In this document: positions 54,833 to 64,000 of the stretch, one piece after another
Layout: each line of letters starts with the position of its first letter
Numbering within the stretch: position 1 is the stretch's first letter
Source: Roridomyces roridus
Taxonomy: Eukaryota; Basidiomycota; Agaricomycetes; Agaricales; Mycenaceae
Assembly: GCA_029378245.1 (NCBI GenBank)
Contig: JARKIF010000028.1
Location: forward strand, 310,001-374,000
Direction: 5' to 3'
Length of the DNA: 64,000 bases
Notes under the pieces: model-generated
Databases searched by the model: none
Seen by the model: only the letters and a program-made list of their open reading frames with translations
Told to the model about the DNA's origin: nothing
Program-made: the position numbers and the translations under genes

Positions 54833-57385
54833 ATGGTTAGCACACTCTGCCATGAATCTCGCAGAAACGGCCACTACTTAGTTGCTTCAGGTGGCACTGG
54901 TGGTCCCGGTGGAGTGGGCGACGGAGATGGAGGTCCTGGCAAAGGAGGGACCTTGATTTATGGAAGTCAGATCACCAACTTGAAGTAAGTTCTTGGTGTT
55001 TCCGCAAGAGTCACATCTCACTGTGTGCAGCTTCCATTTGCATAGCCATGAACCAAGACAGCAAGGCAAAATGGCACTTATCAGTATGTACCAACCTGAA
55101 ATAAAATCTCTGGAGCTCTAAGTGGAAATTCACAGCTCAGGAACAATCCCACACTGCTCTGGCCCTTGTCAGATGCCCTCCAGCATCTCAGATCTTCCAG
55201 GGCCGACAGGAAATTCTGGATAAAATGCACCACTACTTTTCCCAAGAACCCAAGAAGAGAAGGATTTTTGTTCTTCATGGTCTTGGTGGGTCTGGGAAGA
55301 CTCAGATAGCTTTGAAATTTCTTGAGTCATGCAATGAGTAGAAACTCTCAAAAATGGGGTTTCATGATGGCTCACAAACTTTTCTAGGGATACAAGGCAA
55401 TTCTTTGTGAATGCCAGCTCTTCTGACAATCTGAATGCCTCCTTTGTGAACATAGCAATTTCTCAAGGGTTTGGAAAAACAGCAGAAGCCGGTCATCAGT
55501 GGCTTATTTCCAAACACATGAAGTGGACTCTGCTCTTTGATCATGCAGATGATCCAAAGTTGAAGTTGTGGCCATTTTTGCCACAATGCACCCATGGGAA
55601 TATTATCATCACTTCCAGAAACCCTCAACTGGCTGCTCTTGGCCCTGATGCTCACTCCAGTGTTGGGGATTTGGACAAGGAAGATGCTGTTTCCCTGCTG
55701 CTTTCAAGAGCAGTCAAGAACCACACAGATGAAACCCACCAGTTGGCAACTGCCATTGTACAGGTAGGTTCCAAGTTCCTCAATAATTTTGCACTCAATC
55801 AGGATACACAGGAGCTCTCATGCCTGCCTCTGGCAATTGTCCAGGCTGGGGCTTATATTGCCAAGTTCAAGTGTCTCAAGAATTATCTGTCTATCTACCG
55901 GCAGAACAACGGTACCAAGAGGCAGAGGGGCTTGAGCTTTCTGTGCTCCAAGGGCGCCAGAAACTCCTCGGCGATGACCATCCTGACACTCTGTTTGCAA
56001 TGGCCAACCTTGCAGCCACATACGGGCCCCTGGGACGGTACCAAGAGGCAGAGGGGCTGGAACTTTCGGTGCTTCGAGGGCACCAGGAACTCCCCGGCGA
56101 TGTCCATCCTGACACTCTGTTTGCAATGGCCAACCTTGCAGCCACATACAGGCATCTGGGACGGTACCAAGAGGCAGAGGGGTTTGACCTTTCTGTGCTC
56201 AGAGGGCGCCAGAAACTCCTCGGTGATGACCATCCTGACACTCTGGTTGCAATGGCCAACCTTGCAGCCACATACGGGCCCCTGGGACGGTACCAAGAGG
56301 CAGAGGGTTTGGAACTTTCGGTGCTCCGAGGGCGCTGGAAGCTCCTCGGTGATGACCATCCTGACACTCTGTTTGCAATGGCCAACCTTGCAGCTACATA
56401 CTGGCAACTGGGACAGTACCAAGAGGCAGAGGGTTTGGAACTTTCGGTGCTCCGAGGGCGCCGGAAGCTCCTCGGTGATGACCATCCTGACACTCTGTTT
56501 GCAATGGCCAACCTTGCAGCTACATACTGGCAACTGGGACAGTACCAAGAGGCAGAGGGGCTTGAACTTGTTGTGCTCCAAGGGCGCCAGAAACTCCTTG
56601 GCAATGACCATCCTGACACTCTGTTTGCAATGGCCAACCTTGCAGCCACATACAGGCACCTGGGACGGTACCAAGAGGCAGAGGGGTTTGACCTTTCTGT
56701 GCTCCAAGGGTGCCAGAAACTCCTCGGTGACAACCATCCTCACACTCTGTCTGCAATGGCCAACCTTGCAGCCACATACAGGCACCTGGGACAGTACCAA
56801 GAGGCAGAGGGGCTTGAACTTTCTGTGCTACAAGGGCACCAGAAACTCTTTGGCAATGACCACCCTGACATGCTGACTGCCATGGCCAACCTTGCAGTTA
56901 CATACGGGGACCTGGGACGGTACCAAGAGGCAGAGGGGCTTGAGCTTTCTGTGCTCCAAGGGCGCCAGAAACTCCTCGGTGATGACCATCCTGACACTCT
57001 GTCTGCAATGGCCAACCTTGCAGCTACATACAGGCCCCTGGGGCGGTACCAAGAGGCAGAGGGGCTCACCCTTTCTGTGCTCCAAGGATACCAGAAACTC
57101 TTTGGCAATGACCACCCTGACATGCTGACTGCCATGGCCAACCTTGCAGTTACATATGGGGACCTGGGACGGTACCAAGAGGCAGAGGGGCTTGAGCTTT
57201 CTGTGCTCCAAGGGCGCCAGAAACTCTTCGGTGACAATCATCCTGACACTCTGTTTGCAATGTCCAACCTTGCAGCCATATACAGGCACCTGGAACAGTA
57301 CCAAGAGGCAGAGGGGCTTGAACTTTCCATGCTACAAGGGCCCCAGAAACTCCTCGGTGATGACCATCCTGACACTACGAAATGA
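54833..57385 (+). pseudogene. NB-ARC/TPR (NLR-like) gene with frame break between the domains
   Basis: ATG 54833 opens MVSTLCHESRRNG and a Gly-rich GGTGGPGGVGDGDGGPGKGG segment typical of fungal NLR N-termini. After intron(s) between 54985 and about 55140 comes the nucleotide-binding domain: RCPPASQIFQGRQEILDKM, P-loop HGLGGSGKTQIALKF, then (50-bp intron 55338-55387) FFVNASSSDN, Walker-B-like WTLLFDHADD, IIITSRN, and (48-bp intron 55764-55811) LSCLPLAIVQAGAYI. The frame then runs into LKNYLSIYRQN at about 55910. The TPR array follows in another frame, and the winged-helix part normally between them is absent. A deletion with frameshift is the simplest reading, so the full protein cannot be made; a short NB protein could be. 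Fungal NLRs act in self/non-self recognition. Confidence 0.75.
55911..57376 (+). repeat. Tandem 126-bp TPR-coding array, 11.6 units
   Basis: Units start at 55911, 56037, 56163, 56289, 56415, 56541, 56667, 56793, 56919, 57045, 57171 and (partial) 57297. Each encodes 42 residues of the kinesin-light-chain TPR type, e.g. RYQEAEGLELSVLQGRQKLL, GDDHPDTLFAMANLAATY. Units are highly alike in DNA, which points to recent unequal exchange. Because 126 is a multiple of three, stop-free readings also run through the array in other frames on both strands. The coding frame is the one that runs 55820-57385. Confidence 0.93.
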
Positions 57386-58412
57386 AGTACATTGTGACTC
57401 AACAATGTGCGAAATGGAATGAGTAATCAGTTTTCTTTTCAAATCCACCACCCCATCAGTTGAGAGCAGCTCTTGATCATGCAAGGTTGATCTCTGCTTT
57501 TGTTGGTGGTTGTTGGTCTGATTGGGCTCTGTCATTACTCGATCTCAAAGCTTAACTAGCCGGGGCTCAGCTTTAGCTCTCGCGGGTTTGATTCTGAGCA
57601 ATTTAATTGTCTGCACTGGTCTCACAGTTTGGAGGGTAAAATCTACTACTGTGCAGGGTGTTTTGCTAGGGCTTTTATACAATTTACGTGAAGAATATAT
57701 ATGGTATCTGTGATACCAAAGCCTCGTCTGGCCAATAGCATTGTCGCTCTGATCGGTTCGTCAGGATTGCGTGCTTGATGCCTCAGTCAGCCGTCGATCC
57801 TCATGTGCTGCCAGAGGTTCCAGAACAATCCATCGGAGTATCTCTTTCCCTCGCAGACTGACCTAGACTGCACGACTCAACTATGTTCTGCCGCAGGTAT
57901 TTCAACCAGCCTGGCGGGACTCTCCAGGTGAGTGTCCGACTTGTTACATCCATGCATCGGAGTGACCGGAGTGGCTGTGCAGTTCATGCTAACTTCTGCC
58001 GATATGTCTCCGGCAACTCAAGCACTCCGTCGATGCACTTCCGCCGATATGTCTTCCGGCAACTCAATGACTTCAGGTGTTCATCCAGTTCGCCTTGACA
58101 TCTATTTCCACCTTCCGCCGTTGGACTTTATTGGTTGGATCTTTGTTAATTCTCCGGCCTTGGAGATACTTATCCAAGGGCAATTTGTATATAAGACTCT
58201 CTTCACCGTCATGTACTTTAGTTTGATTATTAATGTTACTTGGTATTCCTGCCTTGCGCTGTCTGACTTCGTCTCTGTCCTCCCTCCCGATAGCCAAGGA
58301 AGCCTCACTCACCCTAAACCTCTGTGGTGTAGTGATCTACATTGTTCCGGTCACCAAATCCTCCTGGTATCCTTCCGGTTCCAATTCCCGCCGGCTCAGC
58401 ATTTAACACGAC
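57386..58412. other. Spacer, nothing supported
   Basis: Contains another copy of the CTCAGTCAGCCGTCGATCC word (about 57781) and a CCGATATGTC duplication (about 57999 and 58043). No gene recognised. Confidence 0.4.
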
Positions 58413-59056
58413 TAGAGAGCGGCACGAGTATTGAGTGCTGCGAATACTCGCAGCCTTTCACTCGCAAGTACAAGTATTCATACTCGCGAGTGGCGGTGGC
58501 TTTGCTACTCGTGCGAGTGCGAGTATTGGTTTCCAAAAAACCTTGGTACTGGTGAATATTCGCCTGGCTACCGTAAGCTCACGGAACCGACCTAGACAGG
58601 CAATTTGATCACCGGCATCACTCGGCATCACTCGGCATGCCGGCACGTGGTAATCCCTCCGTAATGTATGTCTATTCCTGGACAGAATTCAATTTACCTA
58701 TCAGTCACTACCTGTTCATTGTCTGTGACCATTTGAATTCAGTTTTAATGGACTGCTCATTGGATGACCGATGATTCGAGAAACACTATTTGTCAGTCAA
58801 TTCATTGAGATGACCTCGATTGTGACTCAAAGATTACACCTTATCAATTAAGTGCTTGTAGGATTCTGTGCTGCCAAAGTGCATTCAAGCTGACTGAATG
58901 AAAATAGTTGCAAGTTTTGTGCGAGTTGCAAATACTCGCGAATATTGCTTACTAATACACGAATATTCGCTATCAATACTTGTGCGAGTGCGAGTATGGT
59001 TTTCCCAGCTTCTGCAAATACTCATACTCATAAATGGATACTCCTGCCGCTCACTA
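58413..59056. mobile_element. 0.64-kb relic with KDZ-like ends
   Basis: Left TAGAGAGCGGCACGAGTATT and right (reverse complement) TAGTGAGCGGCAGGAGTATC resemble each other and the KDZ-type terminus TAGGGATCGGCACCGG. Both ends run into GAGTATTCGC-type simple repeats, as the KDZ ends run into ACCCGT repeats. No target duplication is visible; an LTR begins three bases beyond the right end and may have removed it. Confidence 0.45.
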
Positions 59057-59058
59057 CT

Positions 59059-59328
59059 TGTCATGAAACCAGCGCTTGCCGACTGATCCGTTGATGCCAT
59101 CACCGCCATCAGTTACGGATCACGAGATTCGTTATCATCAACAAACGTACATTCGGTCCACGCACGACAATTCCTTCCTTGAGATGGATGTCGCCCGCCT
59201 GAACAAGGAGTGGATAGTCCCAGGGGAACTACCACTCGGATACGAGGGCAGCAGTACATGCCCGGTGCGGGAAGGGTTGCTAGGACAGAACCCGACGCGC
59301 AGTGTCGGACCCCAATGAAGGGTCCCAA
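59059..59328 (+). mobile_element. 5' part of an LTR, second retrotransposon family
   Basis: TGTCATGAAACCAGCGCTTG onward matches the reverse complement of about 60258-59990 closely, then breaks off at 59328. It is cut by the start of an oppositely oriented LTR of the same family. Confidence 0.75.
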
Positions 59329-60258
59329 TGTCAACGACAGCGCCTAGGCCGACATGCCGGTGATCGGATCACGCTCGGATCACGCTCGGTAACGCGGCCG
59401 GGTACGACAGGAAGGTGACGGTGATTCGGACACGACCAGGGATGGGATGAGGTAGTCAAGCACCAGACGAAATGAGTGTGATCTGCAATGCAAGAGGCCA
59501 GACGCAAGGCCTCAGGCTGCAGGGTCGTCGAGCACAGGGGAACTAGTAGTGCAGGTGCGAGACCAGTAGTCGTGTCGAATATGTGAATGAAGACCAAGTC
59601 GAATACTGAGATGTCAGGTTCTAAGACGAGAGGGGGGAACCGGCAAGCCAGAGTATCGCTGGAGAATAGACGAGGTAGAATCTACTGTACAGGAGATTCT
59701 ACCCAACATTATATAGTAACTTTGTCAGGAGTTCACTCCTGTGTGATCGGACCCTGTCCCTTAATATCCTCCTGACTCAATAGAGTCCCGGTGGAGCCAC
59801 CCCTGTGGCCCTGTGTGTAACCACGATCGTCCTCCCCTAATATGCATCATGATCCCTTGCCGAGGGATCACTGGTTGACATGTGTTTCCCCCCTCGTCGG
59901 GTTCTAACACTGCGCAATGGGTTCTATACCAAGAACCCATGTTACGCCGGGCATGTACTTCTGTACCTTCACTGGGTGACATGTGTTTGGAACCCCTCGT
60001 CGGGTTCCGACACTGTGCGTCGGGTTCTGTCCTAGCAACCCTTCCCGCGCCGGGCATGTACTGCTGCCCTCGTATCCGAGTGGTAGTTCCTCTGGGACTA
60101 CCCACTCCTTGTTCAGGCGGGCGACATCCATCTCTCGAGGAAGGACTTGTCGTGCGTGGACCGAACGTACGTTTGTTGATGATAACGAATCTCGTGATCC
60201 GTAACTGATGGCGGTGATGGCATCACCGGATCAGTCGGCAAGCGCTGGTTTCATGACA
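59329..60258 (-). mobile_element. 3' LTR (930 bp) of a second LTR retrotransposon family
   Basis: TGTCAACGACAGC ... TTTCATGACA in plus coordinates, with inverted TGTC/GACA ends. It contains TATATAA-like sequence (about 59710), a perfect 10-bp hairpin (GGTAGAATCT/AGATTCTACC, about 59674-59703), and an internal duplication of about 100 bp (GACATGTGTTT ... CCGGGCATGTACT at about 59878 and 59977). A purine tract (minus sense GAACGGAGGGGATGA, 60259-60273) lies just inside, so the element reads leftward on the minus strand. Its body is to the right. Confidence 0.75.
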
Positions 60259-63200
60259 TCATCCCCTCCGTTCAAGGTCGATGCCCTCAGCGACCAATTA
60301 TGCGACGACGTGTTTGCCCTGCGATTAATCGTCTTCCGGGGTGAGACGCGGTCTATAATTGTTCCTGTTCCTGCCCCTCATCCATGGTGGAAGCCAAATC
60401 CCCCAAGTTGGGGTCAAAGGCACATCCGGCTGGCAGCTGGGCTTCTCGTATTCTCGACGCTCCCATTGCCAAACACCGCTGCCCTTGAGTGCATTGGAAT
60501 AGAGAACAAATCTCCACTTCTGATTGCCATCAGCTTCCACACATAAAAGGAGAGCCCCCTTCGTCGGGTTACTCCCCCTTCCTCCCCTCTCAACCCTGTA
60601 TGTTGCAGGAGGGTTCCGTGCCCAATTTACCATTCCGATGGTCATATGTTGCATTGCCTCGTTGGTCAGCGTGAAGTCATCACTAGTCGGGTTCCAACTC
60701 GAGATCCCCGTGGTTGCTTCGGGAATGCATTGTTGTTGTCGCAAGAATCTGTTGTCGTCATTTTGAAGATTCATCGCCGCTGTCTCGTCCATCATCATCG
60801 TCTCCTTCCCAGGTCGGGAGTTTACTAAAAACTCCGTCGTCGTTCCCCCACCAGCCATCCTCGAGTTGAGGTTCAGAAAGATCTCGACCGGTCTCTCCTC
60901 TCTGCGCTTGAAATCTTGAAGTCCACTGGACAAATGGAAAGTTTCCCCGTCCGTGGCGGTTCTTCATCCGCGAGCAGTCGACTTTTCGAGTTCTTGCCCA
61001 ATCCACCACCATGCAGGGCTCGGGCCAACTGCCACCGGGTTCTGGCCAACATAATTATGTCTGTCAGAGCATTCCCGGCGCGTCCTCTGGCCCCGCATCC
61101 TTGCCATCCCCATTTGCCTCAGACGTAGCCCGCAACCGGCGGATCCCAGCGTTGGTATCCCACCGTCGGCTCCCCTTTCCTTCCCTTCCCAGTAATCCAT
61201 CCTCTGAGTCCAGTCTGACTCATAGCCATGTTGCGTTCCAATCCGACCCACCCAACCAAAGCACACAGACACAAGTCGTCCTGTGAATCAAAAGGTGTCC
61301 CGTCGACAACCTCCATCGTCCATGGTCGGGTTGTGTCGCACATTGCGATCGGGTTGCGTAGTTGTAGATTAGATTAATATGTGTGTCGAATCATGGTGTT
61401 GAAAGTGTCCACCATAAACCATGTCGCCAGGGTGTATCGTCGTTGTGGTCGGGCGTCGAGTCATGGTTTTCAAAATTGTCCAGGCTCACCATGAACCTCC
61501 ATTCCATTCACCTCGCCAGGGTGCGTGTTCTAGACCGGCGGCTGGTTGGGTATCAATTCGTCCGCACATTCCAACAGCGTAGAGATCGGGTTCTTGTCGT
61601 TTGAGTACTTCAAGTCAATGTTGTCGATTGCTGTGTTCTGCTGCCTACGCCAAGTCGCTCAGCACAGAAGCCAACTGTCCTGGTCTTGGACACCCCATCG
61701 CTCAGCCCGGGGTGAACCTGTTCCAACAGGACGGGTTGGGAATGTTGCCGCAGTGAGGGGGTTTGGATAACAATCCATTCTACAAGTGTCGGAGTCTTTG
61801 CTGGCATCGGACTCGTGCCATAAGACAGTCCCCAGATCTTGACCATCTTGTCGGCTGCCGTATTTCCCTCCGGACTGCACTCGCCTGCTCAATGCAGGAA
61901 TCCCTGTTCCAGACCATCGCATTTCATCGTTGCCGACCCATTTTCCGCCGTCTGCCGTTCCCGGGGTTCTGACCGTGCCAAAACCCGACATCGCACAGGG
62001 TTTTCCAGTGGTGGACCCAGAACCACAGAATGCAGCTTCTCCACAAGCTGCGCTGCGGAAGCATACATTTGTTGTTGTTGGAGGACCGTCAGAATGAAGA
62101 GGAAAACTGGGTCAAAAAGTTGCAACCCCTCCCGAGAGTATTGAGTGACTGCTGCTGTCGCCGATCGGGTTCCTCGTTGACGTCAGGTTGCATCCATTGC
62201 CGAAATGAGGAGGCGTGCACAGAGATTCGTGCTCCCGACGGTCCCTGCTTGGCCTAGATTCATTCATTCCCTTCATCTCCACGCCGGAATCGCTTCCACC
62301 ACCGCTCGCAGGGTTTTGTTCGCAAGGTTCACCCAGAACCCCAAAATCGACCAGGGTTTTGTGCAGTGGTTGACCCAGAACCACAGCGAATGAATCCAGA
62401 GTTGCCGATTGCAACCCAGATCCCGAATGCACAGGTTTTTCAAAAGGATAACCCATCAACCTGCTGAATGGTTTCTCTCCTGGGCATAACCAACAAGCCC
62501 TTGGCTGTGATCCCCGTGTCCCGGCAAGTCTTGTAACGGCACCACAAGATTTCACGGGCTGACTGAGGATCCGTGACCAACCGAGTCAATTTGAGTTGGC
62601 ATTGTGGCTCTGCGCACAGATGTCATCTCCAAATTGCTCATATCTTCTCTTCTACGACTGCCTGCGAAGTGCAGATGATTCCTCTCCCCCTTCCCATTCA
62701 AACCAGACTCAAACTCCAATGCCGATGCACTGAGTAAAGTCCGATGACGCCGCCATATCCCAGGGGGTCGGGTTCTTCCGCATGGTGCAGCAGTCAGTGC
62801 ACCATGTAGCGAAATCTTGTTGCCGGGCTCCTGGCAATCCCAAGGAGTTGTCGTGTTCTTGACCAGCTGCACGTGCAAGTGAATCCCTGGTGTCGTTGAT
62901 GTCCGTCTGGTTCCGTCCCTTCTCTTCCCCACCTGTCTCCACGGATGCAACTTGTCGAGTGCATCTGCCAACGCTAGGATGTGTCATGGCAAATATTGTG
63001 TCTGCACATGAGCCGCCATCCCTTCCAACATTAATTCGTGTCGTTGTTGATTGGTTTCGTTGGGTATCGTCTCGTTCGGGTTGTTGCCTCAGGGGATCCA
63101 ATAACCCGTCGGGTGGATTTCGGATAACCCAGGACCTCAAACGGTGTCGAATTTTGGAGTCGTCCATGCACCGCGTCTTGCGGTGAGCCCCATCCTATTT

Positions 63201-64000
63201 TGTCAATTTTCCGCCAATAAAACACCATCCCATGCGTGTTCTGTCCGCCCCCAAAATGGGACAACGAGCTTGTGATTGAGGCGCTGCAGGTTGGTAGGCA
63301 CGAATCCAACCTGCACATTGCGCAGACAGGCAGTGCAGCAATGTCCCAGTACTCCTCGGGGCCTGGAAATCATGCTTCCTCCCCTGCGTCAAACACTCAG
63401 CAAGCCTTCGTTCGTCGGAAGTCGTAAGTCGGGTTCTTCCCATCCGAACAGCGACCTGTCGAAGGTGCACCTTTCTCCCCTCCGTACCCCGCATCCAAGC
63501 AGGCATCCTCTGTTCCTTTCCCTCAGATCGTCCGAGCGCGAGCATCGCCAAGTAGTGTCGAATCGGGTTCCACGCCGTCTTGTCCCCTATCGTAAGCCGG
63601 GGGTTGGCAAGTCGAACGGACGGGATCAGGGCACCGGACCATGCCTGGCCAGGTTCTTCCCCAATTTTGCGTTTTCCTCGTGGTTGTCAAACATGGAGCA
63701 TGAACAGGAGCCGGGGCAGATCGCCACCTCGTATTGTCGACCACCAAGCATGGAAACGTGCGTACGAAGCACCAGATCTTGACCGCGGGTTGCGGTACCG
63801 GTTTATTCCATCCTATTGTCTCAACACAATCGCGGTTGACTCGTTGACCTCATTTTGATCACGTCGTTGTCAGAAATCTTCGTCTCGTGAAGCATTCCTC
63901 GGAACTCTCTCGGGGACTGGCCGTGCCATCCCTATCGCCCACTCCACCATTCCTCCAACCACCTGCTCAATGCGGGATTTCCTCCAATCCTCCCCTACGC
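60259..64000 (-). mobile_element. Interior of the second LTR retrotransposon, truncated by the window
   Basis: 3.7 kb with frequent CGGGTT words like the LTR and no recognisable RT, RNase H or integrase. The largest minus frame (60325-60933, 202 residues; TYRVERGGRGSN, KWRFVLYSNAL) has no domain I recognise. An internal duplication, GGGTTTT..CAGTGG and GACCCAGAACCACAG, occurs at about 61998 and 62357. Either it is a non-autonomous large element, or pol lies beyond 64000. Confidence 0.5.

Noticed and set aside
55891..56800. Two minus-strand frames of 280-300 codons
   Set aside because: By-products of the 126-bp repeat, whose length is a multiple of three; the translations are repetitive without a known fold.
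60325..60933. 202-codon frame as an envelope-like or host gene
   Set aside because: It sits directly inside an LTR/polypurine junction and shows no recognisable domain; kept only as retrotransposon interior.

Overview
The window looks like gene-poor, transposon-rich DNA from an agaricomycete (mushroom-forming basidiomycete) fungus. Three things point there: GT-AG introns mostly of 45-65 bp, with lengths and phases that rebuild whole proteins; a class II (Mn/lignin-type) peroxidase family; and a KDZ-type DNA transposon carrying a TET/JBP dioxygenase, a combination known from basidiomycetes. The genus cannot be read from the sequence.

Layout. 1-14.5 kb holds host-type genes, several of them damaged: a membrane protein with an in-frame stop (1-1094, minus), a Cys-rich hypothetical (2840-4600, minus), a peroxidase lacking its distal-His exons (6505-7534, minus) with a decayed second copy (8675-9085, plus), an FAD-linked oxidase in seven exons (9517-11238), an integrase-type fragment between inverted repeats (11.5-13.1 kb), and an intact two-finger C2H2 protein (13612-14512). 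14.7-18.1 kb is an array of short tRNA T-arm-like motifs, interrupted by a 1.1 kb TIR element (16526-17625). An intact FHA-RING E3 ligase of the Dma/CHFR type follows (18236-20988, minus, eight exons).

21381-27896 is a 6.5 kb TIR-bounded element. Its single gene joins AT-hooks, a Zn-binding/RNase H-like region, a complete DEDDy 3'-5' exonuclease and a Cys-rich tail. I read it as an autonomous DNA transposon whose transposase contains an exonuclease. 28872-39736 is a 10.9 kb KDZ-type transposon with TIRs of 430-490 bp and a perfect 8-bp target duplication. Its transposase has lost the catalytic core, but the TET/JBP dioxygenase and three other passenger genes look intact.

43305-50857 is a short TIR element split by a full-length Ty3/gypsy chromovirus (44454-50602). 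That retrotransposon has intact gag and pol, 5-bp target duplications and a Tf1-like self-priming signal. An opposite-strand solo LTR of the same family lies at 51311-51671. 51.7-54.8 kb is repeat debris with no gene I can support. An NB-ARC/TPR (NLR-like) gene with a 126-bp repeat array occupies 54833-57385; its NB-ARC and TPR parts are in different frames. From 58.4 kb to the end are a small TIR-like relic and two mutually inverted LTRs of a second retrotransposon family, whose interior runs off the right edge.

All spliced models here were made by eye from splice consensus and reading frame. No database search was possible, so family names rest on recognised motifs.
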